Source of the DNA: Flavobacterium haoranii
GTDB taxonomy: Bacteria; Bacteroidota; Bacteroidia; Flavobacteriales; Flavobacteriaceae
Length of the DNA stretch: 64,000 nt
Assembly: GCF_009363055.1 (NCBI RefSeq)
Contig: NZ_CP045292.1
Span: 2,170,001 to 2,234,000 of the forward strand
Direction: 5' to 3'
Made by a program: the position numbers and the translations under genes. How positions within the stretch are numbered: the stretch's first letter is position 1; every line of letters begins with the position of its first letter. Positions 1 through 8,896 of this stretch are shown piece by piece. A model generated the notes under the pieces. The model did no database searches. It saw only the letters and a program-made list of their open reading frames with translations, and had not been told where the DNA came from.

Positions 1-1
1 C

Positions 2-454
2 ACATGTATTACTGGAGTTTTACTATGGTTATTTACAGCACCTGATATTAGATTTTCTTTTGCATTTATATTATTTTTATCTTTATTACCTCTATATTTT
101 TTAAAATCTATAAAGATTAATCGAATGTTTACAACAATAATTATTGTTATATCATTCTGTTATATGTTTTATAAAAATTTAAGTCATAGTTTTATATTGT
201 TTAAACATAATTATAACGAGCAAAAAATTGTAGAATATTTGTATTTGCCGAATGATTTTTCCGAACAAAAAAAAACAAAATCTATTAAATATTTAGATTT
301 TAATCTTAAAACTCCAAATAAGAGAAAAATTAAAATGCATTCTAGTTACGGCGATAGCTACATATACGATAAATTTCCATGCACAACCAATTATTTATAT
401 AATATTGAACTAAGAGGTGAAAACTTGCAAGATGGGTTTAGAACCAAAAAATAA
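2..454 (+). CDS. C-terminal part of a multi-spanning membrane protein (LIC_10190-like), cut by the window edge
   Basis: The frame is open from base 2, so the start lies outside the window and about 150 C-terminal residues are visible. Two hydrophobic stretches, the first containing APDIRFSFAF, are followed by a polar tail that ends in a Cys-containing segment and RGENLQDGF. From memory, this APD-R-F motif beside the last helices and the RG..GF ending are typical of LIC_10190-type membrane proteins in surface-polysaccharide clusters; this is recall, not a search. The activity is unknown. An internal ATG at 125 could be mistaken for a start, but the coding sense continues upstream of it. It overlaps the next gene, which suggests co-transcription. 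Confidence 0.6.
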   Translation, partial: TCITGVLLWLFTAPDIRFSFAFILFLSLLPLYFLKSIKINRMFTTIIIVISFCYMFYKNLSHSFILFKHNYNEQKIVEYLYLPNDFSEQKKTKSIKYLDFNLKTPNKRKIKMHSSYGDSYIYDKFPCTTNYLYNIELRGENLQDGFRTKK

Positions 455-1664
455 ATTGAGAATTAATTTAAATAAATATCTTTTACACTCTTCAGTATTT
501 GCAATTTTTACTGAGGCTTTCTTTTATAGATTTATAATTGATTTTAAATTATTTTATTTCATATTATTCATCAACTTCATTCTATTATTCAAGTATAAAA
601 AAGTAACACTAAATAGTTTTTTAATTACTTTTTTTACTTTTTTATTTATTCATAGTTGTATTATTTATTTATGGATTGGCATTCCGCCAAATTTTATGCT
701 ATCCCAAGTTTTAGGAATTGCTGTTTCTTGTACCTATTTCTATAATGTTTTAAAACTTTTTACTAAAGAAGAGATTTATGACTTATTTGCAAAATATTCC
801 TTATTTGTTGCTATTATAGGATTTCCTGGCTATTTTTTAGGTGTAAATTTAAATGTAAATACTGATCCCCGTTTTAGCAGTTTTTTAAAAGAACCTGCTC
901 ATTATGCTATAGTTGTATTACCTGCTTGTTATTATTTTTTAAAGACAAAACAATATCTTTTCTTTTTTATAATTTTTTTATCTCTTGTTTTAACAGAATC
1001 TTCTATAGCCTACATTGGTTGTGCCCTGATGTTTATACTACCCAATATTAATCTTACAAGAGTTAAATATGCTATAGGTGTTATTCCTTTTGTCCTAGCA
1101 ATTTTTTATTGGGTATATTCAAATAATGAAAAAGTGAAAATGAGGTTTGACGATACTTATAATTCTTTAAAAGTATTAGAAACTGGTAAATTTGATGAAG
1201 GAACTAATATCAGTACTTATGCTTTATTAAGCAATTTTTACATTGCAAAAGAAAATTTTATCGAACATCCTTTTGGTAGCGGTATTGGAAGTCATTATTA
1301 TATGTATCATAATCGCTATAAAAAAGTGATGCGAACTCCAAAATACCTTTATAGATTGGAATTAGACGATATTAACTCTAAAGATGCCGCATCTTTGTTT
1401 ATTAGATTCTTTTCAGAATTCGGTATTATTGGACTATTAGCTACTGCATTTATCATTTATTTAGTTATTCAATGTTTTCAAGATAAATCGTTAATTGTAG
1501 AACAAAGTATAGGTATTTATATATTATTAAAATTATTTAGAGACGGACATTATTTTCCCCCAGAATTATTTTTCTTTCTTATAATTTTCTATTTCTCGTA
1601 CACAAAATCATTCTTATTTAAAAATGAAGGAAATTTATCATATAGCAGAAAACGTTTCTTTTGA
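432..1664 (+). CDS. O-antigen polymerase/ligase-like membrane protein (Wzy type)
   Basis: A protein of about 410 residues made mostly of hydrophobic helices, with one long soluble loop (about residues 225-330) before the last membrane segments. The loop ends in a D..S.FIRFFSEFGIIG motif like that seen in Wzy/WaaL-family proteins. Known members polymerise lipid-linked O-units or ligate glycans at the periplasmic face of the inner membrane; polymerase is preferred here because glycosyltransferases, Wzx and a Wzz-like protein are in the same locus. ATG at 432 is chosen; GTG at 417 is in frame and equally possible. It overlaps both neighbours (23 and 41 bp), so it is probably part of one operon. 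Sequence conservation in this family is weak, so the call rests on topology and context. Confidence 0.7.
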   Translation: MGLEPKNKLRINLNKYLLHSSVFAIFTEAFFYRFIIDFKLFYFILFINFILLFKYKKVTLNSFLITFFTFLFIHSCIIYLWIGIPPNFMLSQVLGIAVSCTYFYNVLKLFTKEEIYDLFAKYSLFVAIIGFPGYFLGVNLNVNTDPRFSSFLKEPAHYAIVVLPACYYFLKTKQYLFFFIIFLSLVLTESSIAYIGCALMFILPNINLTRVKYAIGVIPFVLAIFYWVYSNNEKVKMRFDDTYNSLKVLETGKFDEGTNISTYALLSNFYIAKENFIEHPFGSGIGSHYYMYHNRYKKVMRTPKYLYRLELDDINSKDAASLFIRFFSEFGIIGLLATAFIIYLVIQCFQDKSLIVEQSIGIYILLKLFRDGHYFPPELFFFLIIFYFSYTKSFLFKNEGNLSYSRKRFF

Positions 1665-2676
1665 AAGTGGAGGTGTAAGAACTATTTTACTACTTCTAAA
1701 CAATTATTTGAACCAAAATAAAATACCTTCAAATATTATCACTAATTTAAAAGAAGAAGCTGATAATTTTATCCATTTTGAAACAAACAAACCTTGGTTT
1801 TATCAAAAAGAAATTAAATCTTATTTAGAGAATTTATCTAAAAATACCAGTATTTTCCACCTACATGGCGCTTATTCTTATACACAATATGTAAGTTCGG
1901 AAGTAGCAATTAAAAACAAAATTCCTTATTTATTAAGTCCGCATGGCATGTTAGAACCTAGAGTTTTAGCTAAAAATAGTTTAAAAAAGAAGCTGTATTT
2001 GCAGCTTATTTTAAATAAAATAATTAAGAATGCTCAGTTTTTACATTGTATAACACCTATAGAAAAAGACAGTTTATACAAGCTTACCCAACATAAAAAT
2101 ATAGTTGAAATTCCAAATTTAATGGACTTCTCAACTATTCCGACCGATTTAAATTATGAACCAAAAGAAAATTATTTTCTTTTTATAGGAAGACCTGATA
2201 AAATTAAAGGATTAGAATTATTAATTAATGCTTTAGCTAGTCTTAACACTAAAAAAGTTAAACTTAAAATTGTTGGTCCAGAAAACGATTATACCACAAC
2301 ACTCAAACAATTAACAAATAGACTAGGTTTAGAAAATATTGTTGAATTTTTAGGGCCAATTTTTAATCATGAAAAATATAATTTAATAGCCAACGCTAGA
2401 GCGGTTGTTGTTCCATCGTATTCAGAAGTAATTGGGATGGTTAATTTAGAGGCTTCGGCGTGTAAAACACCCGTTATTACAACACATCAAACAGGATTAA
2501 AAACTGAATTTGGATCAATGGGCGGTATTTTAATTAACCCTGAAATTGAAGAAATTAAAAATGCTTTACAAGATAGTTTACAATGGAATGAACTTGAAAG
2601 AATTGAAAGAGGAAAATCCCTTCAAAATTTGTGTTCGAAAATTATAGTTGGGAGCAAAAAGGTAATCTTTGGTTAG
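1624..2676 (+). CDS. GT4-family glycosyltransferase, last residues out of frame
   Basis: A retaining GT-B glycosyltransferase that would transfer a sugar from a nucleotide sugar to a lipid-linked glycan in the cytoplasm. The N-terminal half has SGGVRT and SPHGMLEP; the C-terminal half (Glycos_transf_1) has FIGRPDKIKGLELL and the EX7E signature EVIGMVNLE, then a segment contacting the nucleotide. The frame as read ends in CSKIIVGSKKVIFG. The frame one base back, from about 2622, encodes ..FVFENYSWEQKGNLW.. and ends at TAA 2700-2702, which is a typical GT4 ending. One missing A in the run 2624-2627 would explain this. The catalytic parts are intact, so the protein may still work. Acceptor and sugar are unknown. 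Confidence 0.85.
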   Translation: MKEIYHIAENVSFESGGVRTILLLLNNYLNQNKIPSNIITNLKEEADNFIHFETNKPWFYQKEIKSYLENLSKNTSIFHLHGAYSYTQYVSSEVAIKNKIPYLLSPHGMLEPRVLAKNSLKKKLYLQLILNKIIKNAQFLHCITPIEKDSLYKLTQHKNIVEIPNLMDFSTIPTDLNYEPKENYFLFIGRPDKIKGLELLINALASLNTKKVKLKIVGPENDYTTTLKQLTNRLGLENIVEFLGPIFNHEKYNLIANARAVVVPSYSEVIGMVNLEASACKTPVITTHQTGLKTEFGSMGGILINPEIEEIKNALQDSLQWNELERIERGKSLQNLCSKIIVGSKKVIFG

Positions 2677-2700
2677 AATTGTACAATAAAATAAGTATAT

Positions 2701-2736
2701 AAAAAAAACAGAACCTAATTAGGTTCTGTTTTTTTT
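2701..2736. terminator. Bidirectional Rho-independent terminator
   Basis: A perfect palindrome centred between 2718 and 2719: an A-run, then CAGAACCTAATTAGGTTCTG, then a T-run. It lies between the convergent glycosyltransferase and lipoprotein genes and can serve both strands. Confidence 0.85.
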
Positions 2737-2753
2737 ATATTGTAAAAATAATT

Positions 2754-3284
2754 TTAGTCTTCTAAAATAGCTTTCATTTGTTCATTTCCTCCAAAAGCTG
2801 GATGATAACCTTTATTTTCATGTTTTAATTTATGAACCCCTGTATTGGCATCCATAACCATTTGATCATTATTTGCAAAGAAATATAAGAAGTTATCTGG
2901 TTTAACTACTTCAACACCATCTTTAACCATTGTTATACTTTTCAATGTAAAAGAATTTTGTTCTTTATTAGTACTAAAAACTATTACAATGTTATGAATA
3001 TCTACACCAATAGGTGATTTTAATTCTATCCTTTGTGCTAATGGAGAACCTGTAACAGCAACAACTACGTCTTTATCTAAATATTCATTACCGTCAACAT
3101 CATAAACTTGTAAAATTACACTATCATTTTTCTCATAAATAGCGTCAAGAATAACAGAAAATTCTGATTTTTTTACTTCTACTTCAGATGTTGCCTCTGA
3201 TGTTGTTTCTGTATCAGTATTTTTCTCTCTACCACAAGAAATAACTGCTAAAGCAGTAGCAAATACTAAAATTAATTTTTTCAT
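2754..3284 (-). CDS. Predicted lipoprotein of unknown function
   Basis: A 176-residue protein with a lipoprotein signal: MKK start, short hydrophobic core and lipobox ending AVISC (Cys about residue 17), followed by a Thr/Glu-rich linker. The mature part looks like a small beta-rich domain. I do not recognise a family. It is a single gene on the reverse strand between forward glycan genes, with its own promoter upstream and a shared terminator downstream, so it is probably independent of the polysaccharide operon. It is likely anchored in the outer or inner membrane; which one cannot be decided from the sequence. Confidence 0.75.
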   Translation of the reverse strand: MKKLILVFATALAVISCGREKNTDTETTSEATSEVEVKKSEFSVILDAIYEKNDSVILQVYDVDGNEYLDKDVVVAVTGSPLAQRIELKSPIGVDIHNIVIVFSTNKEQNSFTLKSITMVKDGVEVVKPDNFLYFFANNDQMVMDANTGVHKLKHENKGYHPAFGGNEQMKAILED

Positions 3285-3307
3285 TTTTTTTGTTGAATTT
3301 TATGATG

Positions 3308-3335
3308 CAAATATATTACTTTTTCAATTCAACAA
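3308..3335 (-). promoter_or_regulatory. Bacteroidota-type promoter for the lipoprotein gene
   Basis: Read on the reverse strand: TTG, 17 bases, then TATATTTG (the -7 element, TAnnTTTG). This matches the published Bacteroidetes promoter pattern in both elements and spacing. It lies 24 bases before the ATG at 3284. Confidence 0.6.
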
Positions 3336-3445
3336 AATTTTTTTTTTAGTTTTTTAACCAACTGATTTTCTAACTATTACATGTGAATAATGTCAGTAAT
3401 ATCAAGAAGATTCATACAAAAGATTCTTTATAGTGCATTAATTAG

Positions 3446-3453
3446 TATTTTTG
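3446..3453 (+). promoter_or_regulatory. Putative -7 element for the WcaI-like gene
   Basis: TATTTTTG matches TAnnTTTG and ends 17 bases before the ATG at 3471. No clear upstream TTG was found at 17-23 bases. Confidence 0.4.
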
Positions 3454-3470
3454 ATTTAAAATTTAGATAA

Positions 3471-4709
3471 ATGTCTAAGAAAATAACCATTATTACGGCA
3501 AATTTTTATCCTGAAGATACTGCAATTGGTCTTTATACAACACAATTTGCTAATTACTTAAAATCTAATGGTTTTGAAATTACTGTTTTAACAGGATTTC
3601 CCTACTATCCTAAATGGGAAATTAATAGCGATTACAAAGACAAAAAAGCATTTTATACTGAAACTTATAATGGAATAAAAATTATTCGTTTCAAACAATA
3701 TGTTCCTAAAAAAGTGACATTTTTAGGTAGAATTTTAATGATTCTAAGTTTTAATTTTGGATTATTTATCAACTTATTTAAGTTAAAAAAAACGGATTTA
3801 ATTATTAGTATCGTACCATTTACCAGTAATTGTTTCTTGGGTAAATTCTATTCTTTTTTTAACAAAACAAAATTCTGGATTCATTTACAAGATTTTGAAT
3901 TTGATTTATTAATTGATGCTGGAATAGGAACTAAAAGCTCTTTTTTTAAAAATCTGTTTTTTAAATTCCTATTAAAAACCGAAAGTATACTTTTAAACTC
4001 AGCTGATATTGTAAGTACAATTAGTAATTCGATGATTCGAAAAGTTTATGAAAAATCGAATCCGAAAGAAGTTTTTTATTTTCCAAATTGGGTTTCAATA
4101 GACAACATAAATCCGAGTACTTCTCAACCTCATCCTTATTTTGATTCTGATAAATACAATCTTTTATATTCGGGAAATATTGGAGAAAAACAAGATTGGG
4201 ACTTTTTTATAGAATTTTGCAAACTTATAAAACCTGAAGATAGCATTGCCATTACGATTGTTGGAAATGGAGGTTATTATAATACATTAAGAGAAAGAGC
4301 TTCTATTTTTGAATTTGTAAAATTTAAAGATGTAGTGCCCTATAGTGATTTATCAAACTTACTTTGTACAGCAGATTGTCATTTTTTATTTCAAAAGAAT
4401 GATGTTGTAGATTCGGTAATGCCCTCAAAATTATTAGGTATGATGGCAAGTGCAAAGCCTTCAATTATAACTGGTAATGAAAACTCTGAAGTAAATAACA
4501 TCTTAAACAATTCAAATGGTGGCTTTTACATTGCCAGTAATGAAGTAAAAGAGGTTTATGAAAAAATAATTTCTCTAAAAAACAATACCGAAAAATCATT
4601 AAACATGGGTAAAGAAGCCCGCGAATTTGTTAAGAATAGTTTTTCTGACAAAGCGGTATTAGATTCATTTTTAGTAAAAATTAATGATGTGTTACATGAA
4701 GAAAGATAA
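3471..4709 (+). CDS. WcaI/WbuB-like GT4 glycosyltransferase
   Basis: 412 residues. The N-terminus has the pattern ITANFYPEDTAIGLYT..FANYL and LTGFPYYPKWEI, characteristic of WcaI/WbuB-like enzymes of exopolysaccharide clusters. The C-terminal GT-B domain has LLYSGNIGEKQDW (donor-site loop) and VDSVMPSKLLGMMASAKP, the family's version of the acidic donor-binding segment. It would add a sugar to the growing lipid-linked repeat unit at the cytoplasmic membrane face. It has its own -7 promoter element and is followed, with a short overlap, by another polymerase-like gene, so the two form an operon. The donor sugar cannot be read from sequence. Confidence 0.85.
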   Translation: MSKKITIITANFYPEDTAIGLYTTQFANYLKSNGFEITVLTGFPYYPKWEINSDYKDKKAFYTETYNGIKIIRFKQYVPKKVTFLGRILMILSFNFGLFINLFKLKKTDLIISIVPFTSNCFLGKFYSFFNKTKFWIHLQDFEFDLLIDAGIGTKSSFFKNLFFKFLLKTESILLNSADIVSTISNSMIRKVYEKSNPKEVFYFPNWVSIDNINPSTSQPHPYFDSDKYNLLYSGNIGEKQDWDFFIEFCKLIKPEDSIAITIVGNGGYYNTLRERASIFEFVKFKDVVPYSDLSNLLCTADCHFLFQKNDVVDSVMPSKLLGMMASAKPSIITGNENSEVNNILNNSNGGFYIASNEVKEVYEKIISLKNNTEKSLNMGKEAREFVKNSFSDKAVLDSFLVKINDVLHEER

Positions 4710-5913
4710 GCTATTAGTTATAATAACTTTTTTAATAGGGTGTTTATTTACATTCCCATTATTTAAGGAGAATATTTCTTCAATCTTTTTAATTGCGACT
4801 ACAGTTGTAACAGTTTTTTACCTTTCAACCGCCAAAAAGAAAATCCTTTTAAAGAAACAACATCTAATTTACACATTACCTTTCTTTATTGTTTTATGTA
4901 CTAATATCTTTGCTATAAATGCAGAAATAGACTGGAAAAATGTGAGTAAATCTTTAATGTTTCTTATTTTCCCATTAGTTTTTTTTAATATTCCAGCCAA
5001 TGTTTTTAAAAATTTAGAAACTAAATTTATCTATATTTTTAAATTTTCCTGCTTAATTATAAGTAGTTTCTACATTATTTCTTTTTTATTAAACCATTCC
5101 TTTTCAGATTTTTTTAATGAAAGTTATAATGAATCGGTTTTTAGAAAACATGTTTATAGCATAGCTATTTTTAAGATTCATCCAACTTATTTTTCACTTT
5201 TTTTAAATGTTGGTATTATACATTCTTTACTTCGCTTTAAGAAAGAACTAAAATATTTGAATCTTTTTACTTTCATTTTTTCTCTAATAATGATACTACT
5301 TTTGTCTTCTAGATTAATGATTGTTATTTCTTTTATTTCAATAATCTATGCGGTAACAAAAGGAATTTCTATTAAAAAAAGATATTTTATTCCAATAATT
5401 GCTGTGTTTTTTTCTGGACTTATTTTTCTACCAGGAATTAAATCTAGGTTTTTAGAAGCCTATAATGATTTTAATAATCCTCCTAAAGGCATGTATTTCA
5501 ATTCAACTAATATTAGAAAAAGTATTATTAGTTGTTCGTTTGAAATACTGCAAGAAAATTATTTAAGAGGTGTTGGTTTTTCAAATATCCAAACGGAACT
5601 TAATGAATGTTATGCTGCAAATTATGATTCTAAATTTTATGAAAATCACGATTATTTAACGCATAATTATTTGATGTATATTTTTTTAGGCTCAGGAATA
5701 TTAGGGTTTTCAATATTTCTTTTTTACCTCTTTACAGTCATAAGAAATTGCCTAAAAATAAAGAATGTGCTTTTAAATGTTGTACTATTTAACTGTATTG
5801 CTCTTTTCTTTGTAGAAGATTTTCTCTACAGACATTACGGGTTGTTTTTCTTTAATTTATTCGTATTCAGTTATCTTAAGTTTTACGAATATACTTTAAA
5901 AGAAAATGTTTAA
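4696..5913 (+). CDS. O-antigen ligase/polymerase-like membrane protein (second in the locus)
   Basis: About 405 residues with many hydrophobic helices and one large soluble loop (about 255-320) followed by the HNYLMYIFLGSGILGF motif typical of O-antigen ligase domains (Wzy_C/WaaL type). The Met at 4696 (MKKDKLL) is preferred over ATGs at 4684 and 4687 because it overlaps the upstream gene by only 14 bases and gives a normal basic N-terminus before the first helix. It works at the periplasmic side of the inner membrane, joining or polymerising glycans. With the gene at 432 it makes two such proteins in one cluster, so one may be the polymerase and the other a ligase. Its end overlaps the convergent GT2 gene by 38 bp. 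Confidence 0.75.
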   Translation: MKKDKLLVIITFLIGCLFTFPLFKENISSIFLIATTVVTVFYLSTAKKKILLKKQHLIYTLPFFIVLCTNIFAINAEIDWKNVSKSLMFLIFPLVFFNIPANVFKNLETKFIYIFKFSCLIISSFYIISFLLNHSFSDFFNESYNESVFRKHVYSIAIFKIHPTYFSLFLNVGIIHSLLRFKKELKYLNLFTFIFSLIMILLLSSRLMIVISFISIIYAVTKGISIKKRYFIPIIAVFFSGLIFLPGIKSRFLEAYNDFNNPPKGMYFNSTNIRKSIISCSFEILQENYLRGVGFSNIQTELNECYAANYDSKFYENHDYLTHNYLMYIFLGSGILGFSIFLFYLFTVIRNCLKIKNVLLNVVLFNCIALFFVEDFLYRHYGLFFFNLFVFSYLKFYEYTLKENV

Positions 5914-6631
5914 AATGATCTACTAAAAAATCTAAATAACACAAAAACTTACTTCTTCTTTTTGAGTCTATCTTTACTTGCATTGCTTCTTTTAAAGCAG
6001 CATCAACATTTGTGCTAATACCTCCAAATTGCATAACCGCTGTAATTTCATTTATAAAATATGGCTTTAGCTCATTAAAATTAGTTAAGAAAAAATAATA
6101 ATCACTTGCAGATTTATAAGTCAAACTAAATTTTTGATTTTCAAATAATGATTTATGATGAAAAGAACCAACGTGAGCAATATTCATGTTTCGGAAAAAT
6201 TTAGCCTTACTAAAATTATCACCACCTAATATTCTTAGTTTTTCCTGTTTTTCATTTATTAATTGAACTTTACTATGTATATAATTACAATTAGTTGCTG
6301 TTGCTCTTTTATATATTTCTAATGCATTATCTAAATAATAATCATCAGAACCTAGAAAACTAATCCATTCGCCTTTAGCTAAATTTATTCCTTTATTCCA
6401 TGCATCATAAATTCCTTTATCGGGTTCAGAAACATACCTTAAAGCTATTTGTTTTTCATTAAAAATTGGAACATACTTTTTAACGATTTCAACTGTTGCA
6501 TCTTTAGAATTTCCATCAATTATTAAATATTCAAAGTTTGTAAAGCTTTGATTTAAAACAGAAATTATAGTTCTCTCTAGAGTTTTTTCGCTGTTATAAG
6601 TTGCAGTAATTATGGAAAAAAAAGGATTCAC
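5876..6631 (-). CDS. GT2-family glycosyltransferase
   Basis: An inverting GT-A fold enzyme of about 251 residues. The start NPFFSIITATYNSEKTLERTI is the usual first beta strand; IIDGNSKDAT follows, and WISFLGSDDYYL holds the acidic metal/nucleotide-binding motif. I choose GTG at 6631 as start: it lies one base after the stop of the upstream flippase gene (TAA-A-GTG), suggesting translational coupling, and it places the first strand at the N-terminus as in the family. A longer reading to 6685 would add 18 residues inside the flippase gene and has no support. It is the last gene of the long reverse polysaccharide operon. Confidence 0.85.
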   Translation of the reverse strand: MNPFFSIITATYNSEKTLERTIISVLNQSFTNFEYLIIDGNSKDATVEIVKKYVPIFNEKQIALRYVSEPDKGIYDAWNKGINLAKGEWISFLGSDDYYLDNALEIYKRATATNCNYIHSKVQLINEKQEKLRILGGDNFSKAKFFRNMNIAHVGSFHHKSLFENQKFSLTYKSASDYYFFLTNFNELKPYFINEITAVMQFGGISTNVDAALKEAMQVKIDSKRRSKFLCYLDFLVDHFKHFLLKYIRKT

Positions 6632-6632
6632 T

Positions 6633-8108
6633 TTATTTAATAATAGATTTAATTTTTTTATTGTTGAATACTGTAAATAATGCAAATATTAAGAAAGCTG
6701 TAGTATAGATTACTATGATTTGGTAAAACTCAAAATAATTTGAAATTACATTATATTGTAAAAATAAAAAAACAGCAAAAATGATAGTTATTATATTTTT
6801 AAAATTATGAGAGGAATATAAAAATTTGTTTTCAAATAAATTCTCTTTATGATATTTAAAAACAACATATAAAGATCCAATTATAAACGAAAAGCTACTT
6901 GAGAGAATTACACCTAAACCTTTAAAATAAAAACCTATGATTAAGCCTAAAACAACATTTAAAACTGCAGTTAAAACATGTGAATGAAGTAGTAACTTTA
7001 TTTTATTTTCGGCAATACAACTAAAATAGGCTGGTCCATTTAAAATATTTAAAAATACAGAAATACTTAATACAACCATTGTGATTACAAACTCAGGCTG
7101 AAATGTACCTATCCAAACAATTGAAATGATGGGTGTGAATAATAATAATCCAATCAGCATCAATACGTCAACAAAAATAGTAACATCTAAACTATTTAAA
7201 TAAATTTGTTTTACTCCTTCAACTTTAGTTTTAAGTGAATGTGTAATAACCGGAATCATTACTTGATTAGCATTTACAATAAATGCTCTAATTTGAAACA
7301 CAAGTTTGTTGGCCATTTCATAATATCCTAAATAAGATAATCCACCAAATTTACTTATTAAGCCTTTTGTAATTGGATCGAAAAGCATTACAAAAATTGA
7401 TATGAGTTGAAACTTTAATCCAAAACTTGCAATTTCTTTAAATAGTTTAAAATCCCAATTAAACTTAAAAATAAAGAAACTATTAAATTCTTTTTTTAGT
7501 AAAAGAATTGAAACTACTAATATAAAAAAGGATTGTATAATTTGAGAATATGCTGCTCCCATTAATCCATATTTATCTAAAAAAATATTAGTAAAAATTA
7601 GGAATAAAATAGCTCCTAAGATTAGGATAACATTTCTTATGTAATTCTTTTGAATACCTTCAAAAACTGAAGTAAAAACTCCTGAAATAGAATTTATAAC
7701 TAAAGAAATTAAGGAAATAGGTAAGATCTTAATTGCTATATCTAAATACTTTGGTTCAATTATAAATTTTAAAACATATCTTGCTATTGGATATAATAAA
7801 GAACAAACTACAATAAAAAATAGTAAGGAAGCGTAAAACGTTGTATATACTAACTTTTTAGTTTTTTGTAAATCTCCTTCGGCATAGAATTCGGCGACAA
7901 ATTTTACAATTCCAGAAGTAATACCAAAATTAGCTAAACTCGCAATTGAAGTTGTTGCCAATATTAAAGACCAAACGCCTAATTGTTCTACCCCAAGCTT
8001 GTTTAATAGAATTTTATAAATTACCAAATAAATTAAACCCACTATACCCACTTGAAGTACAGAAAAAATTACATTTATAGAAATTCGTTTTTTTGAATTT
8101 AACTCCAT
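6633..8108 (-). CDS. Wzx-type polysaccharide flippase (MVF/MATE superfamily)
   Basis: 491 residues with about 12-14 hydrophobic segments. The N-terminal pattern KLGVEQLGVWSLILATTSIASLANFGITSGIVKFVAE is typical of polysaccharide biosynthesis/export flippases. Known members move undecaprenyl-diphosphate-linked repeat units from the cytoplasmic to the periplasmic leaflet. It overlaps the upstream GIN-domain gene by one base (TAATG) and is followed by the GT2 gene after one base, so all three are translated from one mRNA. With Wzy-like and Wzz-like proteins nearby, the locus has the full set for a Wzx/Wzy-dependent pathway. Confidence 0.88.
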   Translation of the reverse strand: MELNSKKRISINVIFSVLQVGIVGLIYLVIYKILLNKLGVEQLGVWSLILATTSIASLANFGITSGIVKFVAEFYAEGDLQKTKKLVYTTFYASLLFFIVVCSLLYPIARYVLKFIIEPKYLDIAIKILPISLISLVINSISGVFTSVFEGIQKNYIRNVILILGAILFLIFTNIFLDKYGLMGAAYSQIIQSFFILVVSILLLKKEFNSFFIFKFNWDFKLFKEIASFGLKFQLISIFVMLFDPITKGLISKFGGLSYLGYYEMANKLVFQIRAFIVNANQVMIPVITHSLKTKVEGVKQIYLNSLDVTIFVDVLMLIGLLLFTPIISIVWIGTFQPEFVITMVVLSISVFLNILNGPAYFSCIAENKIKLLLHSHVLTAVLNVVLGLIIGFYFKGLGVILSSSFSFIIGSLYVVFKYHKENLFENKFLYSSHNFKNIITIIFAVFLFLQYNVISNYFEFYQIIVIYTTAFLIFALFTVFNNKKIKSIIK

Positions 8109-8854
8109 TAATAATCTAGAATTAGTCTCCCACTATACAATTCTTGAATGTTTATAGTTCCTGTTGGTTCGTTTTTTAAGATTACATTTCCACTAGAATA
8201 AATTGTCCCATCTATATTATTTAATGGAAAAAGTATCATGTCATTTGAACCTCTATGATACAGCGATAATAAATTTTTTACTCTAAAATTTTCTCCATAA
8301 AAACGACCATCGCCCCATGCAAAAAACACATTCATATCGTTTGTTTCGCCGCTTAAATTATAATTAGTAACCGTATTACTTTCAATATAAACAAAATTAC
8401 TATCTAAATTTAAATTAAAATTACCTGTTCCTGCACCATCTCCATCATCACCCATTGAATATAATCTTAATTCTGGAAAATGTAAGACACCATCGCTTGT
8501 AATATTTTGATCTGTTTTACTTTGAATCTCAATTAAATTAGGAACTGTTACATAAACTATGGTTAAACCATAATCTCTAGCTATATTACAGGTTGAATTG
8601 TCTTTTACAATTAACATATCGCCATTTAGTGAAACTTCAATATTGTCCTTTATATTATCTCTTGTTTCAATTCTTACATCATATGAGGGTCCTTCTTTGA
8701 CCACTAATCCAACACCAGAGTATACTTTTACTTTTGTAAAACCTTCTAATGGATAATTTACCATGACTTTAGAACCGTTTCCACTTAAACAATCTTCAGA
8801 AATACCACAACTAGTGGTAATTATAAAAAGTAATATGTAAACTATTTTGTTCAT
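8108..8854 (-). CDS. GIN-domain (DUF2807) lipoprotein
   Basis: About 248 residues: lipoprotein signal with lipobox FIITTSC, then a repetitive beta-strand protein of the DUF2807 type (FTKVKVYSGVGLVVKEG.. at the start, repeated short strands ending in a VILKNEPTG-like turn). DUF2807 proteins are right-handed beta-helix-like, secreted or surface proteins of unknown role in Bacteroidota. The start is ATG 8854; the frame is open to 8920 but those extra codons lie in the repeat at the end of the broken DUF559 gene and would hide the signal peptide. It sits between the PagL-like and flippase genes and overlaps the flippase start by one base. Confidence 0.8.
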   Translation of the reverse strand: MNKIVYILLFIITTSCGISEDCLSGNGSKVMVNYPLEGFTKVKVYSGVGLVVKEGPSYDVRIETRDNIKDNIEVSLNGDMLIVKDNSTCNIARDYGLTIVYVTVPNLIEIQSKTDQNITSDGVLHFPELRLYSMGDDGDGAGTGNFNLNLDSNFVYIESNTVTNYNLSGETNDMNVFFAWGDGRFYGENFRVKNLLSLYHRGSNDMILFPLNNIDGTIYSSGNVILKNEPTGTINIQELYSGRLILDY

Positions 8855-8856
8855 AT

Positions 8857-8896
8857 TTTTAGCTCCCCTCTTGAGAGGGTTTGGGGGTGTGTTTTT
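8857..8896. repeat. Left inverted repeat flanking the DUF559 gene
   Basis: G/C-rich block (CTCCCCTCTTGAGAGGG then TTTGGGGGTGTG) standing out from AT-rich surroundings. Its reverse complement closely matches the block at 9264-9302. It encodes the last codons of the DUF559 reading frame. Confidence 0.8.

Noticed and set aside
6632..6685. Longer start for the GT2 gene at 6685
   Set aside because: It would lie inside the flippase gene and adds residues before the normal first strand; GTG 6631 follows the flippase stop by one base and fits the family.
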